Below, one piece after another: positions 33,002 to 40,837 of a DNA stretch of 64,000 bases; the first letter of the stretch is position 1, and every line of letters starts with the position of its first letter. The position numbers were made by a program, and so were the translations under genes. The notes under the pieces are model-generated. The model did not search any database, was not told the DNA's origin, and saw only the letters and a list, made by a program, of their open reading frames with translations. Source of the DNA: Bog-473 sp036489775 (GTDB lineage: Bacteria > Actinomycetota > Acidimicrobiia > Acidimicrobiales > RAAP-2); assembly GCA_036489775.1 (NCBI GenBank), contig DASXFC010000029.1, positions 1 to 64,000 on the forward strand, written 5' to 3'.

Positions 33002-33979
33002 ATGGCTCAAAAGTATGGGGTAGTGGTGGTGGGTGCGGCGCTGGCTTGCGCCGTTCTCGCCGGTTGCTCCACACCAGATAGCCCTGCGACCACCAAGTCC
33101 AAGGGACATCAGTCGCAGGTCCCTGTGACTTCGAGCTCCCGACCCTCGACGTCGACATCGACCTCGATGACAAAAGCGGGACTTCCCACCGCGCTGGCCG
33201 CCACCTACACCGATGTTCCGGCTGGGCGGCCCGGATACGCACTAATCGTGAACCCTGGTCCGGCCGGTAGCGGACGACTGGGAGGCCTTGCCGTCTACGA
33301 GTATCAGGACGGCAAGGAAGTGGCGTACTTCTCGTTCTATGGGGTAGCCACATCGGATGATCCTTTTCAGGTCACGATCAAGGGTGATCAGGCTGCGGCC
33401 TCCGCCACGGTCGTAGTGACGCCCGAGTCGAATTCATCAATTACCGTCGACAATTGCGCACGGTTCTTCTCGCCTGCCGTCGCGAACGGCATAGCGGGGT
33501 TAAGCGATCCTCCCGCTCCACCGGTTTGCACTTTCACCTACAAACTGGCTCCCGGACCGCCTCGCACTCAGCCAACGGCGACAACGAATATGACGGCCAC
33601 CGCGACGATCAAGAGCGACCTACTGATGGCATACCTCAACGAGAACGGATGGCAGGCCAACTACTCCTCCGATATCACGTTGACTCCGGGCTCTACCTAC
33701 GTTGCCTACGACCCCGCAACTGGCCTCGATTGGGCCTACGCCAAGTTCACCTACTCCGGGCCTGCCACTAGTGCCTCGAACACCCCAAGCGTTGGAATGC
33801 AAGACGGCGGTAATGAGGGATATTTCTACGACATCCCCCTGCCCGGATCAGTGTCTCAGCAACCCGATGGTTGGACAATGGTGGGCGTTGCCGGTGATCC
33901 AGGCTGCTATTCCGACTCGGTTGTTCCCAGCTCGGTGACGAGCATTTGGGGTCTCAGCGATAGTCCCGTTTGCACGTAG
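33002..33979 (+). CDS. Ser/Thr-rich lipoprotein of unknown function
   Basis: 325 residues with GTGGAAGGAC before the ATG. MAQKYGVVVVGAALACAVLA leads to the lipobox LAGC, so the mature protein is anchored at Cys22. A Ser/Thr/Pro linker (about 25-60) gives way to a domain with LPTALAATYTDVPAG and a repeated cysteine pattern that could form two disulfides. The second half (residues 205-325) begins TIKSDLLMAYLNENGWQ, reads like a separate beta domain and ends in CYSDSVVPSSV. LppP/LprE-like lipoproteins have this look, but I make no firm assignment. Confidence 0.78.
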   Translation: MAQKYGVVVVGAALACAVLAGCSTPDSPATTKSKGHQSQVPVTSSSRPSTSTSTSMTKAGLPTALAATYTDVPAGRPGYALIVNPGPAGSGRLGGLAVYEYQDGKEVAYFSFYGVATSDDPFQVTIKGDQAAASATVVVTPESNSSITVDNCARFFSPAVANGIAGLSDPPAPPVCTFTYKLAPGPPRTQPTATTNMTATATIKSDLLMAYLNENGWQANYSSDITLTPGSTYVAYDPATGLDWAYAKFTYSGPATSASNTPSVGMQDGGNEGYFYDIPLPGSVSQQPDGWTMVGVAGDPGCYSDSVVPSSVTSIWGLSDSPVCT

Positions 33980-34060
33980 GACTGGCCTTTTCGCCTGGAC
34001 GCCTGCCCTCTGGCGAATGCCGAGTCTTTGCGTCGACTATCTGGCCCCTATGGCGCGACT

Positions 34061-34492
34061 TCATTCTCGCTCGTTCCAACCGAACACTTCCATGTCTGAC
34101 CGCTCAGGCTCCTTTGACCTCCAGGCCGATACGTGGATGCCCCGATGCCCCTCTGGCCTCATGCACCGGACCGAGTGCGGCGGGAATAGAACAGTGCCTT
34201 GGTCGCTTGACACCTGATCGGTTGCGACTGCCAGCGATGGGCACCCTTGTTCATCCCCTGCGGCTGCGGTCCATCCATCTGGCAGTCCTTGTCCTCGGCC
34301 CCATGGGAGATCTGCGAACCACGGGCGATCGGGGTCTGGGGTGAGATCGGGAAAGCCGTCACCCCACCACCACACGCCCTCCCCGTCATCGACGAGTATT
34401 TTGAAGTAGCGCCCCAGTGGCTCGGAAATCTCGTAGACGGCAATGTCTTCGGCCATGGCTTCGGCCGGGCTGTATCCCTCAGGAATCGACAT
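34061..34492 (-). CDS. Hypothetical protein with a Cys/His pair motif
   Basis: 143 residues, MSIPEGYSPAEAMAEDIAVY at the start. A tryptophan- and acid-rich middle (GVWWWGDGFPDLTPDPDRPW) precedes VRCMRPEGHRGIHVS, a CxRPxGHxGxH-type motif that recurs in many small actinobacterial proteins and may bind zinc. No signal peptide. The ribosome-binding site is weak and GC is below the window average, so it may be an accessory gene. Function unknown. Confidence 0.5.
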   Translation of the reverse strand: MSIPEGYSPAEAMAEDIAVYEISEPLGRYFKILVDDGEGVWWWGDGFPDLTPDPDRPWFADLPWGRGQGLPDGWTAAAGDEQGCPSLAVATDQVSSDQGTVLFPPHSVRCMRPEGHRGIHVSAWRSKEPERSDMEVFGWNERE

Positions 34493-34534
34493 TGGAAATC
34501 CGTTGAGCAGACGTCGAAGACCGATACGTCGGTC

Positions 34535-34735
34535 CTAGTACGGATGGTCGTAAATAACTATGAGTACTGGTTCCATCAGCCTCGGTTTCGAGCCGAGAAT
34601 CAACCAACGTTGCCGGCTCCAACAGCCAGCGTCCCTCGCTGAAGCGTCTGCGAAGAGCTTCGACAACTTCGTTCCCCATTCGGCCGACGAAATCTTCGCC
34701 TCCAGCTCTTCTCTCGACCAGGCCACAAGGGCCAT
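34535..34735 (-). CDS. Doubtful small ORF (66 codons), possibly frameshifted
   Basis: Begins MALVAWSREELEAKISSAEW and runs to a stop at 34535. The third-position GC is high in the first 40 codons and drops after that, while the -1 frame over 34479-34679 (MGNEVVEALRRRFSEGRWLL) becomes protein-like, so the real gene may change frame near 34670-34680. It is either a decayed gene or two spurious frames. Nothing is known about its function. Confidence 0.3.
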   Translation of the reverse strand: MALVAWSREELEAKISSAEWGTKLSKLFADASARDAGCWSRQRWLILGSKPRLMEPVLIVIYDHPY

Positions 34736-34754
34736 CTTTGCGTGAAAGAAGAAC

Positions 34755-35507
34755 TCAGCCGCAGATAAGCAGGCGGTAGCCGAGGTCGCAGGACTCAAGC
34801 TCGAGTAAATCACCATGACGACGGTGCCAGGTCCCGTCAGCCAGGTCTGACTCGAGGCGGGTCATGGCGACGTTCACCGTGGCCTGGTCGGCCAAGGCGA
34901 GCGGCGAGGTGTTGCGCCTGACGATCGGGTCGAGATACGCCTCGGGCCGGTTCCAGAACGCCCCGAGCACACCATCAGCGAAGTCGGTCGGCAGCGGCAG
35001 GTCGATGATCTCGCTGACCCCGATGACTTCAGCGATGTCGGCGGGGGAAGGACGCAGTGCCCGCTCCACCGCGGCGACCTCCGGCAGGTAATCGGACAGG
35101 AGCCAGAAGTGTGCGTGGACCTCGAAGTCGATAGTCAGCACAACGCGCCGTGGCGCCACCCGGGCCAGCTCGAGCAAACCGGCCCGCCAGTTGCCCCAGT
35201 GATGCAGCGTCAACACGGCAAGGGCAGCGTCGAAGGAACCTTCCAGCAGTGGGAGGGCGGTGCCACTGGCCCCAATGACCGGTGCAGCCTCTCGGGCCCG
35301 TTGGCCGATCATCACCGGCGACGGTTCGACCGCTACCACCTGGACCGGAGGCTCGGGCTCATACGAACCGGTGCCCGCCCCCACGTTCACAACGCGGCGG
35401 GCCGGGCCGAGCGACTGGCGAATGAGCGCGGCCCAGCGCGGATCGGGACGGCGATGCGTCGTGTAGGCCTGCCCGATGGTGTCGTAGACCGGTCGGGCAG
35501 CCGTCAT
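34755..35507 (-). CDS. Class I SAM-dependent methyltransferase
   Basis: 250 residues. Motif I is VVNVGAGTGSYE (about 39-50), with the acid of motif II in VVAVEPSPVMI, and the post-motif region FDAALAVLTLHHWGNW and GLLELARVAPRRVVL follows the UbiE/type-11 pattern. The C-terminal half carries a substrate domain of unknown specificity. It ends a short distance from the low-confidence ORF and its start is 12 bp from the stop of the thiolase gene upstream, so it may be the last member of the DUF35-thiolase transcript. Confidence 0.87.
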   Translation of the reverse strand: MTAARPVYDTIGQAYTTHRRPDPRWAALIRQSLGPARRVVNVGAGTGSYEPEPPVQVVAVEPSPVMIGQRAREAAPVIGASGTALPLLEGSFDAALAVLTLHHWGNWRAGLLELARVAPRRVVLTIDFEVHAHFWLLSDYLPEVAAVERALRPSPADIAEVIGVSEIIDLPLPTDFADGVLGAFWNRPEAYLDPIVRRNTSPLALADQATVNVAMTRLESDLADGTWHRRHGDLLELESCDLGYRLLICG

Positions 35508-35519
35508 GTCAGGGCGGCG

Positions 35520-36731
35520 TCAGGCCGCCGAGCGCTCCAAGATGTGCACGCCACACGCGGAACCGAGGCCGATGACGTGGGCCAGGCCGACCTTGGCCCC
35601 CTCGATCTGGCGATCGCCCGCCTCGCCGCGCAGGTGGTGGCAGATTTCCCAGATGTTGGCGATACCGGTGGCGGCGATGGGGTGACCCTTGGACTCGAGA
35701 CCGCCCGACACGTTGACCGGCAGCTTGCCGTCACGCCAGGTGGCGCCCGAGTTGAAGAAGTCGACCGCGCCGCCCTCTTCGCACAGCTTGAGGTTGTCGT
35801 AGTGCACCAGTTCGGCCGTGGCGAAGCAGTCGTGCAGCTCGACCAGGTTCAAGTCGGACGGACCGATGCCGGCCTGCTCGTAGGCCTGGTTGGCCGCGTT
35901 CCTGGTCAAGGTGTTCACGTCGGGCAGGATCTGGCAGGCCTCCTCCCACGGGTCCGTGGTCAGGATGGACGCGCTGACCTTGACCGCCCGGCGCTGCTGC
36001 TCCTTGGAGAGCGTCTTGAGCTTGGCCCCACTCACCACCACCGCGGCGGCCGCACCGTCGCAGTTGGCCGAGCACATGGGGCGCGTGTTGGGGTAGGCGA
36101 TCATGACGTCGTTCATGATCTCGTCCAGCGTCATGCGCTTGGTGTAGGAGGCCAGGGGGTTGAGCGTCGAGTGGGCGTGGTTCTTCTCGGAGATCTTGGC
36201 GAAGAGCTCGAAGCTGGTGCCGCCGTACTTATGCCCGTACTCCATGCCGATCTGAGCGAAGACGCCGGGCATGATCTCGGTGCCGATGCGACCGTCGACG
36301 CCGGCCACCGCTCCGTAACGGCCCGACGGTGTCCAGGTGTTGCTGTCGGACTTGCGCGAGCCGCCGGCCAGCAGGCCGGCACCGGAGAGCTTCTCCACGC
36401 CGAAGGCCAAGCCCATGTCGGTTTCGCCGGACTTCACGGCCATGACGGCCACCCGCAGTGCGGTGGCACCGGTGGCGCAGGCATTGGACACGTTGTAGAC
36501 GGGGATGCCGGTCTGGCCCAGCTGCTTCTGCAGCATCTGGCCGATGGGAGCCTGCGCCATCATGAGGTTGCCGGCGCCGATCACGCCCATGTCCTTCATG
36601 GTGACACCGCCGTCCTGGAGGGCGCCGGTGACGGCCTCGGCGGCCAAGTCGACCATGTCCTCGTCGGGGTGCTTGCCGAACTTGGTCATGTGGATCCCGA
36701 GGATCCAGATTTCGTCAGATGCAGATGCCAT
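35520..36731 (-). CDS. SCP-x/lipid-transfer-type thiolase with full catalytic set
   Basis: 403 residues of the thiolase superfamily. The nucleophile is Cys85 in NVSNACATGATAL, the second motif GGLESKGHPIAATG gives His350, and the last motif GLGSACGVHILE carries Cys393, so both catalytic cysteines and the histidine are in place. This is the acetyl-CoA C-acyltransferase-like group used in branched or steroid-type beta-oxidation. It lies four bases after a DUF35 zinc-ribbon/OB gene, the usual partner for this class, and would release propionyl- or acetyl-CoA from a 3-oxoacyl-CoA. Contrast with the Cys-lacking paralogue at 55885-57054. Confidence 0.88.
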   Translation of the reverse strand: MASASDEIWILGIHMTKFGKHPDEDMVDLAAEAVTGALQDGGVTMKDMGVIGAGNLMMAQAPIGQMLQKQLGQTGIPVYNVSNACATGATALRVAVMAVKSGETDMGLAFGVEKLSGAGLLAGGSRKSDSNTWTPSGRYGAVAGVDGRIGTEIMPGVFAQIGMEYGHKYGGTSFELFAKISEKNHAHSTLNPLASYTKRMTLDEIMNDVMIAYPNTRPMCSANCDGAAAAVVVSGAKLKTLSKEQQRRAVKVSASILTTDPWEEACQILPDVNTLTRNAANQAYEQAGIGPSDLNLVELHDCFATAELVHYDNLKLCEEGGAVDFFNSGATWRDGKLPVNVSGGLESKGHPIAATGIANIWEICHHLRGEAGDRQIEGAKVGLAHVIGLGSACGVHILERSAA

Positions 36732-36734
36732 GAC

Positions 36735-37133
36735 TCAGCCTCCTAGTGGTTCGAAACCGAAGCCGACGGCCTCGGTGCCGGTTTCGTCAGCGCCGATGGG
36801 TGTGGTGGCCAGCTGGACCTTCATGCCGAGCGACACGTGCTCGGGATCGGGCTGGACGTTGATGAGGTTGGCCCGCACGCTGGTGCCCTCGCAGTCGACC
36901 ACGGCGGCCACGTAGGGGACGTCGATACCTGGGGCGGCGAAGGTCACGATGGTGAAGGCCCGCACCTCTCCCGTGGTGGCGACGTCGGCCGGCTTGAAGT
37001 CGGTGCCTTCGCAGCTGGCGCAGGCGTTGCGGCGGTCGAAGAAGCGGGCACCACAGCTGGTGCACTCGTGGGCGACCAGGTGCGGGCTGTCTCCCAGCAC
37101 CAAGTAGTCGACCAGTGGGATCTGATTGGCCAT
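36735..37133 (-). CDS. DUF35 zinc-ribbon/OB-fold protein, thiolase partner
   Basis: 132 residues from the ATG at 37133 (MANQIPLVDYLVLG); an in-frame extension to 37349 runs into the divergent promoter and is rejected. The rubredoxin-like zinc ribbon is ECTSCGARFFDRRNACASCEG, followed by an OB domain (GEVRAFTIVTFAAPG). DUF35 proteins bind thiolase-fold enzymes and are needed for their activity or stability. The gene is directly upstream of its presumed partner, with three bases between. Confidence 0.87.
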   Translation of the reverse strand: MANQIPLVDYLVLGDSPHLVAHECTSCGARFFDRRNACASCEGTDFKPADVATTGEVRAFTIVTFAAPGIDVPYVAAVVDCEGTSVRANLINVQPDPEHVSLGMKVQLATTPIGADETGTEAVGFGFEPLGG

Positions 37134-37324
37134 GTTCGGTGCAGCCCCCAAGGTGGTGGATCCGGCGGATAATCCGATTACGTCTGCACCGTAGCGGGGG
37201 ATGAGTTTGGGCCGCCACATGGGATGCGCCGCCTGGTGGACCTGGGTGGGAGCCGATGCGGCGATCTCCCTCGATTGCCGGCCATGGCGTGGGGCGACCG
37301 GCGCGACGGCGGGAGGAGCCCGGT

Positions 37325-38308
37325 ATGGTCCCGGGGATGCGATACACACACTTGGGCAGGACCGGTCTGCGGGTCAGCAAGATCTGCTTGGGCACCATGA
37401 ACTTCGGGCCGGTGACCGACGAGCCCACCTCGTTCTCGATCATGGACGCAGCCCATGAGGCCGGTGTCAACTTCTTTGACTCAGCCAACGTGTACGGGCA
37501 GTCCAAGGGGCGAGGCGCCACGGAGGAGATCGTGGGGCGGTGGATCGCCCAGGGCGGGGGAAGGCGCGAGAAGACGGTGCTGGCCACCAAGCTGTACGGC
37601 GACATGGGCGACTGGCCCAACGAGGGGCGCCTCTCGGCGCTCAACATTCGCCGAGCTTGCGAAGCGTCGTTGAAGCGTCTGCAGACCGACTACATCGATC
37701 TGTACCAGATGCACCACATCGACCGGCGTACGCCGTGGGACGAGATCTGGGAAAGCATGGAGATCCTGCGGGCCCAGGGGAAGATCCTCTATGTCGGGTC
37801 CTCGAACTTCGCCGGCTGGCACATTGCCAAGGCGCAGGGGGTGGCGGCCAGCCGGCACTTCACGGGTCTGGTGTCGGAGCAGTCGATCTATAACCTGATC
37901 CAGCGCAAGGTCGAGTTGGAGGTCCTGCCGGCGTGTGAGGACTTCGGGTTGGGCGTCATCCCGTGGTCGCCGCTGCACGGCGGGCTGCTGGGCGGCGTGG
38001 TGAAGAAGGAACGCGACGGGGTGCGGCGTAATGCCGGGCGGTCGGCGGATGCGATCGAGGCCCGGCGCCCGCAGCTCGAGGCCTACGAGGATCTGTGCGA
38101 CGAGATCGGTGAGGAGCCGGGGACGGTGGGGTTGGCCTGGTTGCTGACCCGGCCGGCGGTGACGGCGCCGATCGTCGGGCCGCGATTGCCCGAGCACTTC
38201 GACTCGGCGGTACGGGCGACGGAGATCACATTGGACGAGAAGGTGCTGAGCCGGTTGGACGAGATCTTTCCCGGCTACAAGACGGCGCCGGAGGAGTACG
38301 CATGGTGA
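37325..38308 (+). CDS. Aldo/keto reductase
   Basis: 327 residues from the ATG at 37325, six bases after GGGAGGAG; MRYTHLGRTGLRVSKICLG is the standard opening. NAD(P)H-dependent TIM-barrel reductase with catalytic residues DSANVYGQSKG (Asp, Tyr), the Lys in ATKLYGDMG and His in YQMHHID; YVGSSNFAGWH and VIPWSPLHGGLLGG complete the family pattern. It resembles the AKR11/tas-like group that acts on sugars or aldehydes; substrate unknown. The stop overlaps the start of yceI by seven bases, so the two are coupled. Confidence 0.9.
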   Translation: MVPGMRYTHLGRTGLRVSKICLGTMNFGPVTDEPTSFSIMDAAHEAGVNFFDSANVYGQSKGRGATEEIVGRWIAQGGGRREKTVLATKLYGDMGDWPNEGRLSALNIRRACEASLKRLQTDYIDLYQMHHIDRRTPWDEIWESMEILRAQGKILYVGSSNFAGWHIAKAQGVAASRHFTGLVSEQSIYNLIQRKVELEVLPACEDFGLGVIPWSPLHGGLLGGVVKKERDGVRRNAGRSADAIEARRPQLEAYEDLCDEIGEEPGTVGLAWLLTRPAVTAPIVGPRLPEHFDSAVRATEITLDEKVLSRLDEIFPGYKTAPEEYAW

Positions 38309-38844
38309 CGTCAGTTGCAGAGCGGGTCGGGAAGTGGGCGCTGGACCCGAGCCAGTCCTCCGTCTCGTTCTTGCAGAAGACGATGTGGGGGTTGGTTCCG
38401 GTCAAGGGCGTATTTGCCATCGTGTCTGGAGCCGGCGAGATCGGGACGGACGGGTCGATCTCGGGGTTGATCGAGGTGGACGCCGCATCGGTGAATACCA
38501 AGAACAAGAAGCGCGACAACCATTTGCGCTCTTCGGACTTCTTTGATGTGGCGAAGTACGCCGTGATCACCTATCGGGTGACCGGGGCGTCGGTGGTCGA
38601 GCCTGGGACGACGGTGGCGCTCGACGGCGAGCTCGAGGTGGCCGGTCAGCGGCGGCCGCTGGCCCTGGTGGCCGACGTGGCCGACGGGGCCGACGGGGCC
38701 GACGGGGGTACGGACCTGGTGACCTTGTCGGCGACGATCCCGATCGAACGAGCTGACTACGGGCTCACCTGGAACAAGATGGGCGCGATGCGGGGCCCGA
38801 CCACGATGACGATACGAGCGGTGTTCACCCGATCGACGACGTAA
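38302..38844 (+). CDS. YceI-like lipocalin-fold protein
   Basis: 180 residues with the YceI pattern: WALDPSQSSVSFLQKTMWG, GEIGTDGSISGLIEVDAASV, KKRDNHLRSSDFFDVAKYAV and the last strand LTWNKMG. No signal peptide is visible, so unlike E. coli YceI it appears cytosolic, and it would bind a long-chain isoprenoid or acyl compound in its barrel. Inside lies a 9-base tandem repeat (three GGCCGACGG units near 38688-38706) encoding ADGADGADG, which lengthens a surface loop. It overlaps the aldo/keto reductase stop. Confidence 0.88.
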   Translation: MVTSVAERVGKWALDPSQSSVSFLQKTMWGLVPVKGVFAIVSGAGEIGTDGSISGLIEVDAASVNTKNKKRDNHLRSSDFFDVAKYAVITYRVTGASVVEPGTTVALDGELEVAGQRRPLALVADVADGADGADGGTDLVTLSATIPIERADYGLTWNKMGAMRGPTTMTIRAVFTRSTT

Positions 38845-38944
38845 CGAGATCGCGGGCCGGCGGGCGGCCGCCCGTTCGGGCGTCGATGGGTCTCTGGGGC
38901 GACTCGGCGGGTCCGTCGTCTGGCGAAGGCTGTATACAGTCGGC

Positions 38945-39613
38945 ATGACCACCCGTTTGAAGCAGATTCCCCGCAACAAGGTCGAGTCGCCCTTCGTGCT
39001 GGCGATGTACCAGCGCCTGTTCGAGGACCGCGATCCGGTGGCCGAGCCCGGGACCGACACCGGGACGCCGGGCGACTGGTGGACCGTGTTCGCCAACTCG
39101 CCTGATGTCCTCGAGCACGCCTGCCGGGGATTCGCTCTTTACGCCAGCCCCAAGCGCAAGCTGCGGCCGGAACTGCGGGAGCTGGGTCAGACCCGGGCCG
39201 GGTGGCTGGTCGGCAGCCAGTTCGTCTACTCGCAGCACTGCAAGTCCTGCCGGGCCGTCGACTTCTCCGAGGAGAAGATCGAGGCCATCAAGGCGTGGGG
39301 CGTGTCGGACCTGTTCTCGCCGGCCGAGCGCGCCCTGCTGGCCTACACCGACGCCCTGGTGCAGGGGTTCGGACGGGTCGACGACGCGGTATTCGTTGCG
39401 CTGCGGGAGCAGCTGAGTGACGAGGAAATCCTCGAGTTCACGTACATCACGTTGCTGTACTCGATGCATGCGGTCATGTCGGTGGCCCTGCGACTCGAGT
39501 ACGACAACCGCGACGATCCGATCGTCGAGATCGCCGCACCGGAGGACTATGCGGCGGCCGGCGCCGACCTCGGGAGCCAGATCGGATACGAAGAAGGTGC
39601 AGGTGCCCGTTGA
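38945..39613 (+). CDS. Carboxymuconolactone decarboxylase-like (AhpD-fold) protein
   Basis: 222 residues. The CMD fold is recognised from TRAGWLVGSQFVYSQHCKSC, where the Cys-x-x-Cys (HCKSC) sits in the position of the AhpD active-site dithiol, followed by SEEKIEAIKAWG and LFSPAERALLAYTDALVQG. Members act as peroxidase partners, or are isomerases/decarboxylases of gamma-carboxymuconolactone; the dithiol suggests a redox role. Its stop overlaps the CoA-transferase start in a TTGA arrangement. Confidence 0.87.
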   Translation: MTTRLKQIPRNKVESPFVLAMYQRLFEDRDPVAEPGTDTGTPGDWWTVFANSPDVLEHACRGFALYASPKRKLRPELRELGQTRAGWLVGSQFVYSQHCKSCRAVDFSEEKIEAIKAWGVSDLFSPAERALLAYTDALVQGFGRVDDAVFVALREQLSDEEILEFTYITLLYSMHAVMSVALRLEYDNRDDPIVEIAAPEDYAAAGADLGSQIGYEEGAGAR

Positions 39614-40827
39614 CTGACGCCGGTGCCGGCGCCGGCCCGTTGAGCGGCCTCCGGGTCCTGGAGCTGGGCAACTTCATCGCCGGCCCCTTCGCCGGGCAGC
39701 TGCTGGGTGACTACGGGGCAGATGTGATCAAGGTGGAGGCGCCTGGTGAGGGCGACCCGATGCGACGGTGGGGTGTGACCCGTGACGGGGAGAGCCTCTG
39801 GTGGCCGACCATCGCCCGGAACAAGCGCTCGGTGGTGCTGGACCTGCGGTTGCGAGAGGCCCGGGAGGTGGCGGCCCGCCTGGCCGAACAGTGCGACGTG
39901 GTGGTGGAGAACTTTCGGCCCGGGACGCTCGAACGGTGGGGCCTTTCCTACTCCGAGCTCTCGGCACGTCATCCCAAGTTGGTCATGGTCCACATCAGCG
40001 GCTTCGGACAGTCCGGGCCTCTGGCCGGGCAGGCCGGGTTCGGCAGCGTCGGCGAGGCGATGGGTGGGATCCGCTTCACGACCGGGAGTCCCGATCGGCC
40101 TCCGGCGCGGGCCGGGATCAGCCTGGGTGACGCGCTGGCCTCGATGTTCGGGGTGATCGGGACTCTGGCCGCGGTGGTTTCGGCCAGAGCGAGCGGCCAG
40201 GGCCAGGAGGTCGACGTCGCCATTTACGAGGCGGTGGCGGCCTTGATGGAATCGACGATGGCCGACTACGAGATCGGTGGCGTGGTGCGGAGTCGGTCTG
40301 GGAGCGTGCTGCCCGGGGTGTCGCCCTCGAACGTGTACCCCACTGCCGATGGGGCCGAGGTGGTGGTGGCGGCCAACGCGGATGGGGTATTCGGCCGGCT
40401 CTGTGAGGCCATGGGCCAGCCCGAAATGAGTCAGGACGAACGCTTCGCCACCCATGGCGAGCGGGGTCGCAACATGGAGGAACTCGATGTCCTGATCGGG
40501 GCGTGGACTTCGGGTCGGACCTGCGATGAGCTGCTCGAACTCTTCGACCAGTACGGGGTGCCGGCCGGGCGCATCTTCACCGCCCCCGACATGCTGCGCG
40601 ACCCCCAGTACCTGGCCCGCGACATGGTGCAGAGGGTGGTGTCGTCCCAGGGGTGGGAAGTACCGATGACGGGCGTGGTCCCACGCTTCGTGGGCACCCC
40701 CGGATCGGTCCGGCATCCCGGACCCGTGCTTGGTGAGCACACCGAAGAGGTCCTGACCGAGTTGCTCGGTCTCGACGCCGCGGCGATCGCCGTTCTGCGC
40801 GGGACCGGGGCGATCGGGACTGATTAG
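39610..40827 (+). CDS. Class III (CaiB/BaiF) acyl-CoA transferase
   Basis: 405 residues from a TTG that overlaps the previous stop. The N-terminal LRVLELGNFIAGPFAGQLLGDYGADVIKVE and PMRRWG are the usual family blocks; the catalytic aspartate should be that of ISLGDALASMFG (about 170). The enzyme transfers CoA from a donor acyl-CoA to a free acid through an aspartyl-CoA anhydride. Substrate unknown; carnitine-, bile-acid- and oxalate-type members share this look. Coupled to the AhpD-like gene, it may prime an acid for the beta-oxidation genes nearby. Confidence 0.9.
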   Translation: MTDAGAGAGPLSGLRVLELGNFIAGPFAGQLLGDYGADVIKVEAPGEGDPMRRWGVTRDGESLWWPTIARNKRSVVLDLRLREAREVAARLAEQCDVVVENFRPGTLERWGLSYSELSARHPKLVMVHISGFGQSGPLAGQAGFGSVGEAMGGIRFTTGSPDRPPARAGISLGDALASMFGVIGTLAAVVSARASGQGQEVDVAIYEAVAALMESTMADYEIGGVVRSRSGSVLPGVSPSNVYPTADGAEVVVAANADGVFGRLCEAMGQPEMSQDERFATHGERGRNMEELDVLIGAWTSGRTCDELLELFDQYGVPAGRIFTAPDMLRDPQYLARDMVQRVVSSQGWEVPMTGVVPRFVGTPGSVRHPGPVLGEHTEEVLTELLGLDAAAIAVLRGTGAIGTD

Positions 40828-40837
40828 TCCTTGGTGC

